Below, piece by piece: positions 18,696 to 25,844 of a DNA stretch of 53,651 nt. Under the pieces are notes generated by a model, which worked only from the letters and a program-made list of their open reading frames with translations, was not told the DNA's origin and made no database searches. The number at the start of each line of letters is the position of its first letter. Position 1 is the stretch's first letter. The stretch covers positions 1-53,651 of the forward strand of contig JBAJNM010000010.1 of the NCBI GenBank assembly GCA_036881865.1, read 5' to 3'. Source of the DNA: Parvularculales bacterium (lineage in GTDB: Bacteria > Pseudomonadota > Alphaproteobacteria > JAPOUT01 > JBAJNM01). The position numbers were made by a program, and so were the translations under genes.

Positions 18696-20771
18696 ATGAC
18701 CAAGATAAACGACGTCACCACTTTGGAGCAAGACAACGGCGTTGCCATTTTAACCCTCAACTCACCACCTGTGAATGCATTATCGGCCGTGGTTCGAGAA
18801 GGTCTTTTGGAGGGCGTTAAGCAAGCCGTTGCGAGTGATGCCGGGGCTATTGTGTTGATTTGCGATGGTCGTACGTTTATTGCCGGTGCGGATATTAGCG
18901 AGTTTGGCAAAACACCATCGGGGCCATCTTTGAGGGATGTGCAAAACGTCATAGAGGATGCCCCAAAACCCGTTGTGGCCGCCATACATGGAACGGCCTT
19001 AGGGGGCGGTTTTGAGGTTGCGTTGGTATGTCATTATCGTGTGGCAGTTCCCTCGGCGCGGTGTGGATTGCCGGAAGTGAAACTGGGCTTGTTGCCGGGA
19101 GCGGGAGGCACACAGCGCTTGCCCCGTGTGGTGGGAGTGGAAAAGGCGCTGGAAATGGTCACAGGCGGCAATCATGTCCCGGCCAAGGCAGCTCTTGATA
19201 TGGGCTTGTTTGATGAATTGACCGAGGAAGGGAGTTTGCGGGATGGCGCAATCGCTTTTGCCCGCCGGGTGGTAGAGGAGAAGCGCCCGTTGGTAAAAAT
19301 CCGCGACCGCAACGACAAAGTTCAGGCTGCGCAGGGTAAGCCCGAGATTTTTGATGAGTTCCGTAAGTCTATTGCGCGGCGTACGCGGGGCTTTCTGGCA
19401 CCGGAGTATAACATTCAGTGTATTGAGGCGGCCGTTAATCTGCCTTTTGACGAAGGGTTGAAAAAAGAGAGCAAACTGTTTGGAGAGTTGGTAAGTGGTG
19501 TTCAATCGGCGGCTCAGCGTTATGTATTTTTTGCAGAACGGCAAGTGGCCAAGATCCCGGATGTTTCTCGTGAGACACCCCTTGTTGATGTAAGGAAGGT
19601 TGGCATTATTGGGGCCGGTACCATGGGTGGCGGTATTGCGATGAACTTTGCCAATGCAGGTATTCCTGTCACCATTGTAGAGGCAGAGGCTGCGCGTCTG
19701 GAAAGCGGTTTGGGGGTTGTGCGTAAGAATTATGAAAACACGGCTCGCAAGGGACGCATCACACAGGACGATGTAGAGACCCGCATGGGGCGCTTGACGC
19801 CGTCTACGTCTCTTGATGATTTAGCGGATTGTGACATGGTTATTGAGGCGGTGTTTGAGAACATGGCACTCAAGAAGGAAATTTTTGCGAAGCTAGATAG
19901 CATCGTGAAGCCCGGATCAGTTTTGGCGACAAACACCTCGGCGTTAGACATAAACGAGATCGCCACGGCAACGAAGCGTCCGGAAGCGGTTATCGGGATG
20001 CACTTTTTTAGTCCGGCGAATGTTATGCGTCTTTTGGAGGTGGTACGGGCTGAAAAAACTGATCATGCTACTATTGCCACCGCTATGGATATAGGTCGCA
20101 AGGTAGGCAAGATTGCGGTTCTTGTTGGTGTGTGTCCGGGTTTTGTTGGCAATCGTATTTTGGCCCGCCGACAAGAGCAGGCTCAACGCCTTATATTGGA
20201 GGGCGCTTTGCCGTGGGATGTTGACAGGGTGTTGTATGACTTTGGCTTTCCTATGGGGCCGTTTGCCATGAGTGATTTAGCGGGACTGGATATTGGCTGG
20301 AGTAAGGAGGACTCCAAGGGCGAGACGTTGCGGGATATTTTGTGCGAGGCGGGGCGTTTGGGGCAGAAGTCGGGTGCGGGTTATTATCTTTATGATGAGA
20401 ACCGTAAGGCTACGCCTGACCCGAAAGTAGAGGCTATTATTCAAGAGTATGCCGAGGCGCGACAGATTAAGCGCCGTGAGGTCTCAGATGAAGAAATCCT
20501 TGAGCGTTGCGTTTATCCGATGATTAACGAGGGTGCGAAGATTTTGGAGGAGGGGATGGCTCTGCGCCCGGGTGACATTGATATTATCTGGGTTAATGGG
20601 TACGGCTGGCCTGTTTATCGGGGCGGTCCGATGTTTTATGGCGACACGGTAGGCCTGGATAAAGTGTTGGCGCGGATGCAAGCGTTTGAAGTAGAGTTTG
20701 GTGAGGCGTTTACGCCGTCCCCCTTGTTGGCCCGTCTTGCTAAGGAGAGTAAGGGATTTTCTAGCCTGTAG
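18696..20771 (+). CDS. Bifunctional enoyl-CoA hydratase / 3-hydroxyacyl-CoA dehydrogenase
   Basis: This 691-residue FadB/FadJ-like protein carries out two steps of beta-oxidation. Residues about 1-190 form the crotonase domain, with the oxyanion motif [13 protein letters not shown] and the second catalytic Glu in [15 protein letters not shown]. Residues about 295-475 are the NAD-binding dehydrogenase domain ([14 protein letters not shown]), followed by the catalytic His in [11 protein letters not shown] and CPGFVGNRI. The C-terminal repeat domains complete it. AGAGG precedes ATG 18696. No thiolase gene is adjacent, so this is not a full fadBA operon here. Confidence 0.94.
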   Translation: MTKINDVTTLEQDNGVAILTLNSPPVNALSAVVREGLLEGVKQAVASDAGAIVLICDGRTFIAGADISEFGKTPSGPSLRDVQNVIEDAPKPVVAAIHGTALGGGFEVALVCHYRVAVPSARCGLPEVKLGLLPGAGGTQRLPRVVGVEKALEMVTGGNHVPAKAALDMGLFDELTEEGSLRDGAIAFARRVVEEKRPLVKIRDRNDKVQAAQGKPEIFDEFRKSIARRTRGFLAPEYNIQCIEAAVNLPFDEGLKKESKLFGELVSGVQSAAQRYVFFAERQVAKIPDVSRETPLVDVRKVGIIGAGTMGGGIAMNFANAGIPVTIVEAEAARLESGLGVVRKNYENTARKGRITQDDVETRMGRLTPSTSLDDLADCDMVIEAVFENMALKKEIFAKLDSIVKPGSVLATNTSALDINEIATATKRPEAVIGMHFFSPANVMRLLEVVRAEKTDHATIATAMDIGRKVGKIAVLVGVCPGFVGNRILARRQEQAQRLILEGALPWDVDRVLYDFGFPMGPFAMSDLAGLDIGWSKEDSKGETLRDILCEAGRLGQKSGAGYYLYDENRKATPDPKVEAIIQEYAEARQIKRREVSDEEILERCVYPMINEGAKILEEGMALRPGDIDIIWVNGYGWPVYRGGPMFYGDTVGLDKVLARMQAFEVEFGEAFTPSPLLARLAKESKGFSSL

Positions 20772-20817
20772 GCCGGTTCAGAAATTTATATTTGCCGGAA
20801 CCGGTCTACCAAATCAT
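20770..20817 (+). repeat. 10-bp inverted repeat at the end of the hydroxyacyl-CoA dehydrogenase gene
   Basis: AGGCCGGTTC at 20770-20779 pairs with GAACCGGTCT at 20808-20817 (one G-T pair) around a 28-base A/T-rich loop. The left arm overlaps the TAG stop. No T-run follows, so it is not a standard intrinsic terminator; it could stabilise the mRNA 3' end or act with Rho. Confidence 0.5.
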
Positions 20818-20905
20818 TATGGTATTTGAGCAGTTTTTGCTTAAATAGCCAGCGTCTGGCACCATAGTGATGCACCATTGTAAATGCACAAAAAAGTGGC
20901 CGACC

Positions 20906-21451
20906 TTAGCCGCCTACAGGAGTGATAAGGCCACAACCAATGCGGGAACCTGAGCCACCTATGGGCTGGCTTTTATAGTCGTCTTCATAGAGATGAATGA
21001 CCAATGCAGAACCATCGTCATCTAACAGGGCAGGTTGTCCCCACCGACCGTTTAGTGACACAAGTTCGCTATAGAATTCTGCATGGGCTGTGCCATCTTC
21101 GTGAACAATCAAATTGGGCATATCCCCTGCATGGGGGCCATCCGGATTGAGTAGTCCATGAGGAACCGTGTCTGACTCAATATGGCCCCCGGACATCTGA
21201 AAGTCATACGCGTCATGACAAATGCCAACACGATGAAAGTGAAGACCGTGTTTGCCCGGAGATATATTCCTGACCTTAACTTCCAAGACCACACCCTCGG
21301 TGCCCTGGATAAAACTGGCCTCGCCTATGGTGTCTCCATCATTACCGATGATTGTGGCTTCGGCCCTTGTACCTATATCATCTGCATCCGAACAGGCTAC
21401 ATTTGCGAACATAAACGCAGCAAGCCCTGCCTTTAAAACCGGTTTATTCAC
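20906..21451 (-). CDS. sodC: Cu/Zn superoxide dismutase, exported
   Basis: SodC dismutes superoxide in the periplasm. The 181-residue protein starts with a hydrophobic signal ending ANVAC-SD, possibly a lipobox (Cys20) though with Asn at the -3 position. Metal ligands are visible: HGLHFH (Cu), GGHIES (bridging His90), DGPHAGDMPN (Zn His and Asp) and VIHLYEDD (Cu). The disulfide cysteines are in GICHDAYDF and RIGCGL, with the active-site Arg in GSRIGCG. It is transcribed away from the mobile island. Confidence 0.93.
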   Translation of the reverse strand: MNKPVLKAGLAAFMFANVACSDADDIGTRAEATIIGNDGDTIGEASFIQGTEGVVLEVKVRNISPGKHGLHFHRVGICHDAYDFQMSGGHIESDTVPHGLLNPDGPHAGDMPNLIVHEDGTAHAEFYSELVSLNGRWGQPALLDDDGSALVIHLYEDDYKSQPIGGSGSRIGCGLITPVGG

Positions 21452-21753
21452 CCCAATTCCTTTCTATTGATTGGAGGTGAGAACACCACAATATGAAACC
21501 TGCATAGACTCCTCTGATCCTATTCACAATGCAATGCATTAATCCTCAAAATACTGCATTTTACCCTTAATCAATGAAAGTGATTAGGAGTTTCAATACT
21601 TAATGTTTAAGCCCGTCAGAGTGAAGAGTTTGGTGTCAGCGGTGGCATTCAAAGCATTTCGAAGCCCCGGAGAGCAAGAGAGACCTGTATAAGGCCCTCT
21701 AAGTTGGGTGATGCCTGACAGAACACCTTCGGTGATTGTACATAATATGGAAA
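21452..21753. other. Intergenic region between sodC and the mobile island
   Basis: The 302 bases hold the sodC upstream region and A/T-rich sequence leading to the outer element's left inverted repeat. I see no coding region with a plausible start and no recognisable RNA. The palindromic stretch TGCAATGCATTAA near 21529-21541 lies upstream of sodC and could be regulatory, but this is weak. Confidence 0.4.
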
Positions 21754-21780
21754 GGGGAACTATATACTAAAATACCCAAA
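21754..21780 (+). repeat. Outer terminal inverted repeat, left
   Basis: The 27 bases start GGGGAACTATATACTAAAAT and are the inverted partner of 25780-25806 with two mismatches. The transposase remnant begins a few bases inside. Confidence 0.75.
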
Positions 21781-21788
21781 TTCCAGTT

Positions 21789-21995
21789 TTGGAGCTTGAC
21801 TTTCGCGGCTATTACGATACCTATCATTACATGAGCCATAAGCACCTTGGGCGCTATGTGAACGAGTTTTCCGGCAGATATAATGACAGGGATAGTGATA
21901 CCCTTATTCAAATGGGAAACATTGTCGCGGAACTAAGTGATAAGCGACTTTCCTATAAGGATTTGATTGCCAAAGAAAGGGGCTTATATACTTAA
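21789..21995 (+). pseudogene. IS1595/ISXO2-like transposase, C-terminal remnant interrupted by the inner element
   Basis: The translated stretch FRGYYDTYHYMSHKHLGRYV, followed by NEFSGRYNDRD and KRLSYKDLIAK, matches the C-terminal part of IS1595 family DDE transposases (the RGxYGTYHHVSxKHLxRYVxEFxxRxN motif and the final GKRLTYxDL). The N-terminal two thirds, including the zinc ribbon and catalytic Asp residues, is absent. The frame now ends inside the inner element's left repeat. When 21979-23683 (the element plus one target copy) is removed, the frame continues GCC AAA GAA AAC TGA, giving a natural end at 23687-23689. Confidence 0.82.
21971..21978 (+). repeat. Target-site duplication, left copy (CAAAGAAA)
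   Basis: The 8 bases CAAAGAAA directly before the GGGG end of the inner element are identical to 23676-23683 directly after its other end. An 8-bp duplication is characteristic of IS1595 family transposition. Confidence 0.85.
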
Positions 21996-22002
21996 GTAAC
22001 GT
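21979..22002 (+). repeat. Inner terminal inverted repeat, left
   Basis: The 24 bases beginning GGGGCTTATATACTTAAG are the exact reverse complement of 23652-23675. The ankyrin gene starts 44 bases inside this end, so any outward or inward promoter lies close to the repeat. Confidence 0.9.
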
Positions 22003-22045
22003 AAATCTTGCTCACCTGTTTTTGATGGCTTTTTGGAAGTCTGGC

Positions 22046-23089
22046 ATGAAAACAATATCTACCATCCTTTGTAGTATGTTTTTTCTGGTTTTCACACCAG
22101 TGACACTTCATGCGCAGGAGAACGTGTTTCTGTCCTGGGGTTTCTGGAAAAATGCGACTGCTGCCGATGTGCAGGCTGAAATCGAGAGGGGTTCTGATAT
22201 AAAGGATACCTTTCACGAAGAAGACTGTTTGCCGCAAATCTGTAATAATGGATGGACACCCCTTCATTATGCAGTGCGTTATAACCATTCACCGGAGAGT
22301 GTTCGGGTCTTGATTGAACACGGTGTCCATATTGACGCAAAGACAGATTATGGCCAGACTCCTCTTCATTGGGCAGCGGACTACAACGAAGAGCCCGCAA
22401 TAGTCAAACTGCTGCTTGACCACGGGGCCGACATAGAGGCCCGGAACAGGTGGGGAAGTACGCCCCTACATGGGGCTGTAGAAAAGAATAAATCAGCAGT
22501 CATAAAAGCCTTGCTGGAGAGAGGGGCTGATATAGAGGCACGTGACAAGCACGGAACGACGCCCTTTCTCGGGGCAGTAGGTTTTAACGGAAGACCGGAC
22601 GTGTTGAAACTGCTTATAGAGTACGGCGCCGACATTGAGGCGCGTGACGGAAAAGGAAGGTCGGCTCTGCACTGGGCCGCCGTACGTGACGATGTGCTTA
22701 TGGCCGTTCCTATAGATGAAGCAATAGTTTTAAAGAATATTGAGTTATTGCTGGATCATGGCATGGACATAAATGTACGGGATAACCCTGAAAACGCAAC
22801 ACCTCTGCTCTGGGCGGCGGTACGGAGTAAAAGTCCTGCAGTGCTGGAACTCTTGCTTAACCGTGGGGCAGATATGGAGATCCGTGGCGGTGCATTTGGT
22901 CATACGCCTTTGCTTACTGCCGCACGGCTCACAAGCAATCCGGCTATCGTGGAAACACTGCTCAGGGGGGGAGCAGACGCAACGGCGCAGGATGAATTCG
23001 GTCGCACAGCATTTGAACTCGCCAAGGAGAATGAAAGTCTGAAAGACACCAAAGCCTACTGGCTGCTCAACGAGGCACAGTACAGGTAG
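22046..23089 (+). CDS. Secreted ankyrin-repeat protein (element cargo)
   Basis: The 347-residue protein has a clear Sec signal peptide (MKTISTILCSMFFLV... ending LHAQE, cleavage after about residue 23). It is followed by about eight ankyrin repeats of roughly 33 residues with the hallmark TPLHxA...LLxHGADIEAR (for example GQTPLHWAADYNEEPAIVK). Repeat 5 has a 13-residue insertion. Ankyrin repeats bind proteins, and here the product would act in the periplasm or outside the cell. ATG 22046 is preferred over upstream TTG/ATG codons because GGAAG lies eight bases before it and the signal peptide begins there. The C-terminal AKENESLKDTKAYWLLNEAQ recurs in a short ORF downstream. The partner is unknown. 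Confidence 0.9.
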   Translation: MKTISTILCSMFFLVFTPVTLHAQENVFLSWGFWKNATAADVQAEIERGSDIKDTFHEEDCLPQICNNGWTPLHYAVRYNHSPESVRVLIEHGVHIDAKTDYGQTPLHWAADYNEEPAIVKLLLDHGADIEARNRWGSTPLHGAVEKNKSAVIKALLERGADIEARDKHGTTPFLGAVGFNGRPDVLKLLIEYGADIEARDGKGRSALHWAAVRDDVLMAVPIDEAIVLKNIELLLDHGMDINVRDNPENATPLLWAAVRSKSPAVLELLLNRGADMEIRGGAFGHTPLLTAARLTSNPAIVETLLRGGADATAQDEFGRTAFELAKENESLKDTKAYWLLNEAQYR

Positions 23090-23167
23090 AGTGAAAAAAC
23101 ATGAAAAAACAGATTGTTACCATGGCATATAAACTTAAAAAAACTAGCAATACTGTGAGGGGATAAT

Positions 23168-23389
23168 ATGGAGATTGGACTTATAGTGTTTCTAGGAATC
23201 ATAATCTTATTCTTTTATTTATGGCTTCGTGTTGATGAAATAAAGTCGCCGTTTTGGAATTCGTTCTGGCATAACATGTGCATTGCTGTGACGATCTGTT
23301 TTTCTGGCATGTTTATACTTGTGGAAGATTTCACTCTTGTGGAGATAAGTGACTTTTTTAATAGAGTCTTGTTTCACTTGGTAACATGA
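23168..23389 (+). CDS. Small membrane protein in the ankyrin element
   Basis: This is a 73-residue product with two predicted membrane helices (about residues 3-21, LIVFLGIIILFFYLWL, and 36-52, MCIAVTICFSGMFILV). GAGGGG lies seven bases before the ATG. I recognise no family. It lies 78 bases after the ankyrin gene on the same strand and inside the same inverted repeats, so it may be co-transcribed. It could be an accessory or immunity-like partner, but nothing in the sequence proves a role. Confidence 0.55.
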   Translation: MEIGLIVFLGIIILFFYLWLRVDEIKSPFWNSFWHNMCIAVTICFSGMFILVEDFTLVEISDFFNRVLFHLVT

Positions 23390-23454
23390 AAGGAAAAAGC
23401 GGCGCTTGATGATATTCGACTTGCTCAAGCCGCATGCTTAAAGGAGATGTTCCA

Positions 23455-23613
23455 ATGAATAGAATGATGGAAGAAGAGCTTAGGGAAACGGCCAGTGGCA
23501 TGACATGCAAACAGGGCAAACAGGGTTTTACCCCATTTGACTACGCCAAGGAGAATGAATATCTCAAAAACACCAAAGCCTACTGGCTGCTCAACGAGGC
23601 GCAGTACAGGTAG
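23455..23613 (+). CDS. 52-residue ORF ending in an ankyrin C-terminal copy
   Basis: The ORF has a strong ribosome-binding site (AAAGGAG, eight bases before ATG). Its first 22 residues are unrelated to the ankyrin gene. Residues about 24-52 (GFTPFDYAKENEYLKNTKAY, then WLLNEAQYR) copy the C-terminus of the ankyrin protein at 22999-23089 with a few substitutions. It is either a degenerate remnant of a second ankyrin gene or a short expressed fusion. At DNA level the last ~90 bases are clearly homologous. Confidence 0.55.
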   Translation: MNRMMEEELRETASGMTCKQGKQGFTPFDYAKENEYLKNTKAYWLLNEAQYR

Positions 23614-23651
23614 AAATTTGTGTTTTTGGCTAAAATATTGGAAAAATGAGA

Positions 23652-23675
23652 ACGTTACTTAAGTATATAAGCCCC
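23652..23675 (-). repeat. Inner terminal inverted repeat, right
   Basis: This is the exact 24-base reverse complement of 21979-22002, ending ...AAGCCCC at the element boundary. Confidence 0.9.
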
Positions 23676-23683
23676 CAAAGAAA
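23676..23683 (+). repeat. Target-site duplication, right copy (CAAAGAAA)
   Basis: CAAAGAAA follows the right inverted repeat and is identical to 21971-21978. It is followed by ACTGACGG, which supplies the original last codons and stop of the interrupted transposase. Confidence 0.85.
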
Positions 23684-23816
23684 ACTGACGGTCTCTACGG
23701 AAGGTAGGAAGCGGGGCATTGAACGTCATAAGGAGCGCAAGACCGGTGCCGATACCCTTGCCGCCTTCTCCCCTTTCATCCGGTGCCCCATGTCAACCAC
23801 CGGAGGTTAAAACCTC
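23684..23816 (+). other. Outer-element spacer before the Sel1 gene
   Basis: This segment contains the tail of the transposase (stop at 23687-23689) and about 125 bases with no recognised gene. It ends with GGAGG at 23803-23807, nine bases before the Sel1 ATG. A frame reading RKRGIERHKERKTGADTL is open through part of it but has no start and no known match, and may be a remnant. Confidence 0.45.
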
Positions 23817-25328
23817 ATGAGAACGTTTCAAGAGTGGCTAGAACTTGCTGAGCAGGGCGATGCAGAAGCGCAATTTATTGTGGGGAAGAGGTGTGCCGAG
23901 GGAGACGGTGCCCCGCAAGATTACAATAAGGCCGTTACATGGTTTCGCCTTGCTGCTGAGCAGGGTAACGCAAAGGCACAAAATGGTTTGGGGGTGATGT
24001 TTCAAGCTGGGAGAGGCGTACCGCAGGATTACAAGCAGGCGGTAAAATGCTATCGCCTTGCTGCCGAGCAAGGCTATGCAAGCGCACAAATCAATCTGGG
24101 CGTTAAATATAAAACCGGACGAGGTGTACCGCAGGATTACAAGCAGGCGGTAAAATACTATCGCCTTGCTGCTAAGCAAGATCATGCAGAAGGACAATAC
24201 AATCTGGGAACAAGTTATCATAAAGGAGAAGGTGTTCCCCAAGATTACAAACAAGCGATAGAATGGTTTCGCCTAGCCGCCGAACAAGACCATGCAAGGG
24301 CGCAATGTGCTCTGGGCGTAATGTATGCAACCGGGCAAGGCGTGTCACAAGATGAAGTTCTGGCAATCCAGTGGTATCGCCGCGCCGCCCAACAAGGAAA
24401 CGCTAAGGCGCAATATAATTTGGGGCGGAGATATGCTAGGGGAAACGGCGTCCCGCAGGATTACGAGCAGGCAGCAACATGGTACCGCCGCGCCGCCGAA
24501 CAGGGTGATGCAAAGGCTCAATTTAGCTTGGGAATGATGTATGCCAGCGGAGATGGTGTTCCGCAGGATTATAAACAGGCGGTCAAATGGTACCTCCTTG
24601 CTGCAGAGCAGGGGATTGCAGGTGCACAAAATAATTTGGGGGTAGCTTATTACAACGGAAAAGGCGTTCCCCAAGATTACAAACAGGCGATGACATGGTT
24701 TCGCCTTGCCGCCGAACAAGGCCATGCAAAGGCACAATATAATCTGGGAGAGATGTATAATGAGGGGCGTGGTATCCCGCAGGATGACGAACACGCTTAC
24801 ATGTGGTTTAACATTGCCGTATCAAATGACCACGAAAGAGCAAGAGAAGAGATAGAGGACATTGTGAAAATGATGACCCCAGAGCAAATAACAAAAGCAC
24901 AATTTAATCTGGGAGTGATGTATAACAAAGGAGAAGGCATCCCGCAGGATGACGAACAGGCGCTAACATGGTTTCACCGCGCTGCCGAACAAGGCCTTGC
25001 GGAGGCACAATACAATCTAGGGAATATGTATCGCACTGGAAGGGGTATTCTACAAGATAACGAACATGCAGCGAAATGGTATTACCTTGCTGCAGAGCAG
25101 GGGATTGCAGCAGCGCAAAACAATCTTGGCCTGATGTATGCCAACGGAGACGGCGTTCTGCAGGACTACGTACCCGCTTACATGTGGTTTAACATTGCCG
25201 CATCAAATGGCAACACAGAAGCAAAAAAATCAAGAGAGGGTATAGAGCAACAGATGACCTCTAAGCAGATAGCAGAAGCACTAGCTCTGGCACAAGAGTA
25301 CATAAGAAAAAACTATCAGGGCTGTTGA
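23817..25328 (+). CDS. Sel1-like repeat protein with 12 repeats (outer element cargo)
   Basis: This 503-residue protein is made almost entirely of 36-residue Sel1/TPR-like repeats (consensus AEQGxAxAQxNLGxMYxxGxGVPQDYxQAxxWxRxA). I count 12. There is no signal peptide, so it is probably cytosolic. Residues about 325-360 (AYMWFNIAVSNDHERAREEI then MMTPEQI) look like the C-terminal cap that also ends the protein (AYMWFNIAASNGNTEAKKS then QQMTSKQIAEAL). Three more repeats follow this inner cap, so two Sel1 genes may have fused in frame. The start ATG has GGAGG nine bases upstream. Sel1 proteins act as scaffolds; the partner is unknown. Confidence 0.92.
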   Translation: MRTFQEWLELAEQGDAEAQFIVGKRCAEGDGAPQDYNKAVTWFRLAAEQGNAKAQNGLGVMFQAGRGVPQDYKQAVKCYRLAAEQGYASAQINLGVKYKTGRGVPQDYKQAVKYYRLAAKQDHAEGQYNLGTSYHKGEGVPQDYKQAIEWFRLAAEQDHARAQCALGVMYATGQGVSQDEVLAIQWYRRAAQQGNAKAQYNLGRRYARGNGVPQDYEQAATWYRRAAEQGDAKAQFSLGMMYASGDGVPQDYKQAVKWYLLAAEQGIAGAQNNLGVAYYNGKGVPQDYKQAMTWFRLAAEQGHAKAQYNLGEMYNEGRGIPQDDEHAYMWFNIAVSNDHERAREEIEDIVKMMTPEQITKAQFNLGVMYNKGEGIPQDDEQALTWFHRAAEQGLAEAQYNLGNMYRTGRGILQDNEHAAKWYYLAAEQGIAAAQNNLGLMYANGDGVLQDYVPAYMWFNIAASNGNTEAKKSREGIEQQMTSKQIAEALALAQEYIRKNYQGC

Positions 25329-25505
25329 CGTAATTAACGTCCGTGCTTCTAAAAACCCTGTATTCATTTATGCTTGTCTTGTTTCGTGGGGATATGTGAT
25401 AAGGGTGTGTCGCCTAGCAAGCCGTTTTCGGTAACGGGAACATCGATTCTACCCAAACAAGAACCTAGAGACAGTGGCGGCCTAATCTTGTGAGGAGTGA
25501 ATGTA

Positions 25506-25658
25506 ATGGCCGAAAAAAGCAAAGACAGAGGGAGACCCCCACGGGTTATCCCCCCGATTAAGGACACGCCGGAGCGTGTTGCACGGGCTACCATGCAGGC
25601 TCCCCCCAAAAAGGAGTGGGACTATATGAAGGAAAACCCTAAAACTTCTCATTCATAA
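25506..25658 (+). CDS. Conserved-looking 50-residue ORF at the outer element's right end
   Basis: The product is basic and Pro-rich: GRPPRVIPPIKDTPERVARA, then MQAPPKKEWDYM. GAGGAG lies nine bases before ATG 25506, and a perfect intrinsic terminator follows 22 bases after the stop, so it looks expressed. I recall similar short IPPIxxTPExxA...PPKKxWxYL proteins next to IS1595-type transposases, but I could not check this. It may be an accessory transposition protein; function is unknown. Confidence 0.6.
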   Translation: MAEKSKDRGRPPRVIPPIKDTPERVARATMQAPPKKEWDYMKENPKTSHS

Positions 25659-25680
25659 TTCTCGGTAGCTATAACGATGA

Positions 25681-25717
25681 AACGGCAATCCAAGACGCTC
25701 GGATTGCCGTTTTTTTT
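25681..25717 (+). terminator. Intrinsic terminator after the 50-residue ORF
   Basis: AACGGCAATCC at 25681-25691 pairs perfectly with GGATTGCCGTT at 25701-25711 around a 9-base loop, followed by a run of T. This is a strong Rho-independent terminator on the plus strand, inside the outer element's right end. Confidence 0.92.
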
Positions 25718-25779
25718 GTGAAAAATGGACTCATAAGGGGATGATGAAAAACTCAAGCAAAGCCATCAGTAAATGAGGC

Positions 25780-25806
25780 TTTGGGTATTTTAGTATTTAG
25801 TTCCCT
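25780..25806 (-). repeat. Outer terminal inverted repeat, right
   Basis: The 27 bases TTTGGGTATTTTAGTATTTA... match the inverted left end (21754-21780) at 25 of 27 positions. Chromosomal genes resume right after, with cytochrome b561 ending at 25845. Confidence 0.75.
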
Positions 25807-25844
25807 TTAGATAGTGCGTCAGAGTTATTCAGCGTCTAGGCAAA

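Larger units (their letters stand above)
21979..23675 (+). mobile_element. Transposase-less element carrying an ankyrin-repeat gene
   Basis: This 1,697-bp element is bounded by perfect 24-bp inverted repeats (GGGGCTTATATACTTAAG... at 21979-22002, inverted at 23652-23675) and a perfect 8-bp direct duplication CAAAGAAA. It is inserted in the C-terminal codons of an IS1595-like transposase. Inside are the ankyrin-repeat gene, a 73-residue membrane protein and a 52-residue ORF; there is no transposase. The ends resemble the outer element's ends (GGGG, then CTATATACT-like sequence), suggesting that the same transposase type mobilised both. The intact duplication implies that it moved here relatively recently. 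Confidence 0.85.
21754..25806 (+). mobile_element. Outer IS1595-like composite element with Sel1 cargo
   Basis: Two 27-base ends, GGGGAACTATATACTAAAAT... at 21754-21780 and its inverted copy at 25780-25806, match at 25 of 27 positions. They enclose a 4,053-bp segment holding a 5'-truncated IS1595/ISXO2-like transposase, the nested ankyrin element, a Sel1-repeat gene and a 50-residue ORF with its terminator. IS1595 family ends often start GGGG, and several subgroups are known to carry passenger genes. I found no matching target duplication at the outer ends, so this is either an old insertion or a product of recombination between two copies. Confidence 0.6.

Noticed and set aside
21754-21780. 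Target duplication at the outer element ends
   Set aside because: The 8 bases before 21754 (TATGGAAA) and after 25806 (TTAGATAG) do not match, so no duplication is claimed.
23817-25328. 108-base repeats as a possible CRISPR or minisatellite array
   Set aside because: The repeats are in-frame coding units of a Sel1 protein with no spacer pattern; no CRISPR array occurs in the window.
25364-25609. Minus-strand frame of 81 codons opposite the 50-residue ORF
   Set aside because: It has no ribosome-binding site, and the plus-strand ORF has both a strong site and a terminator.
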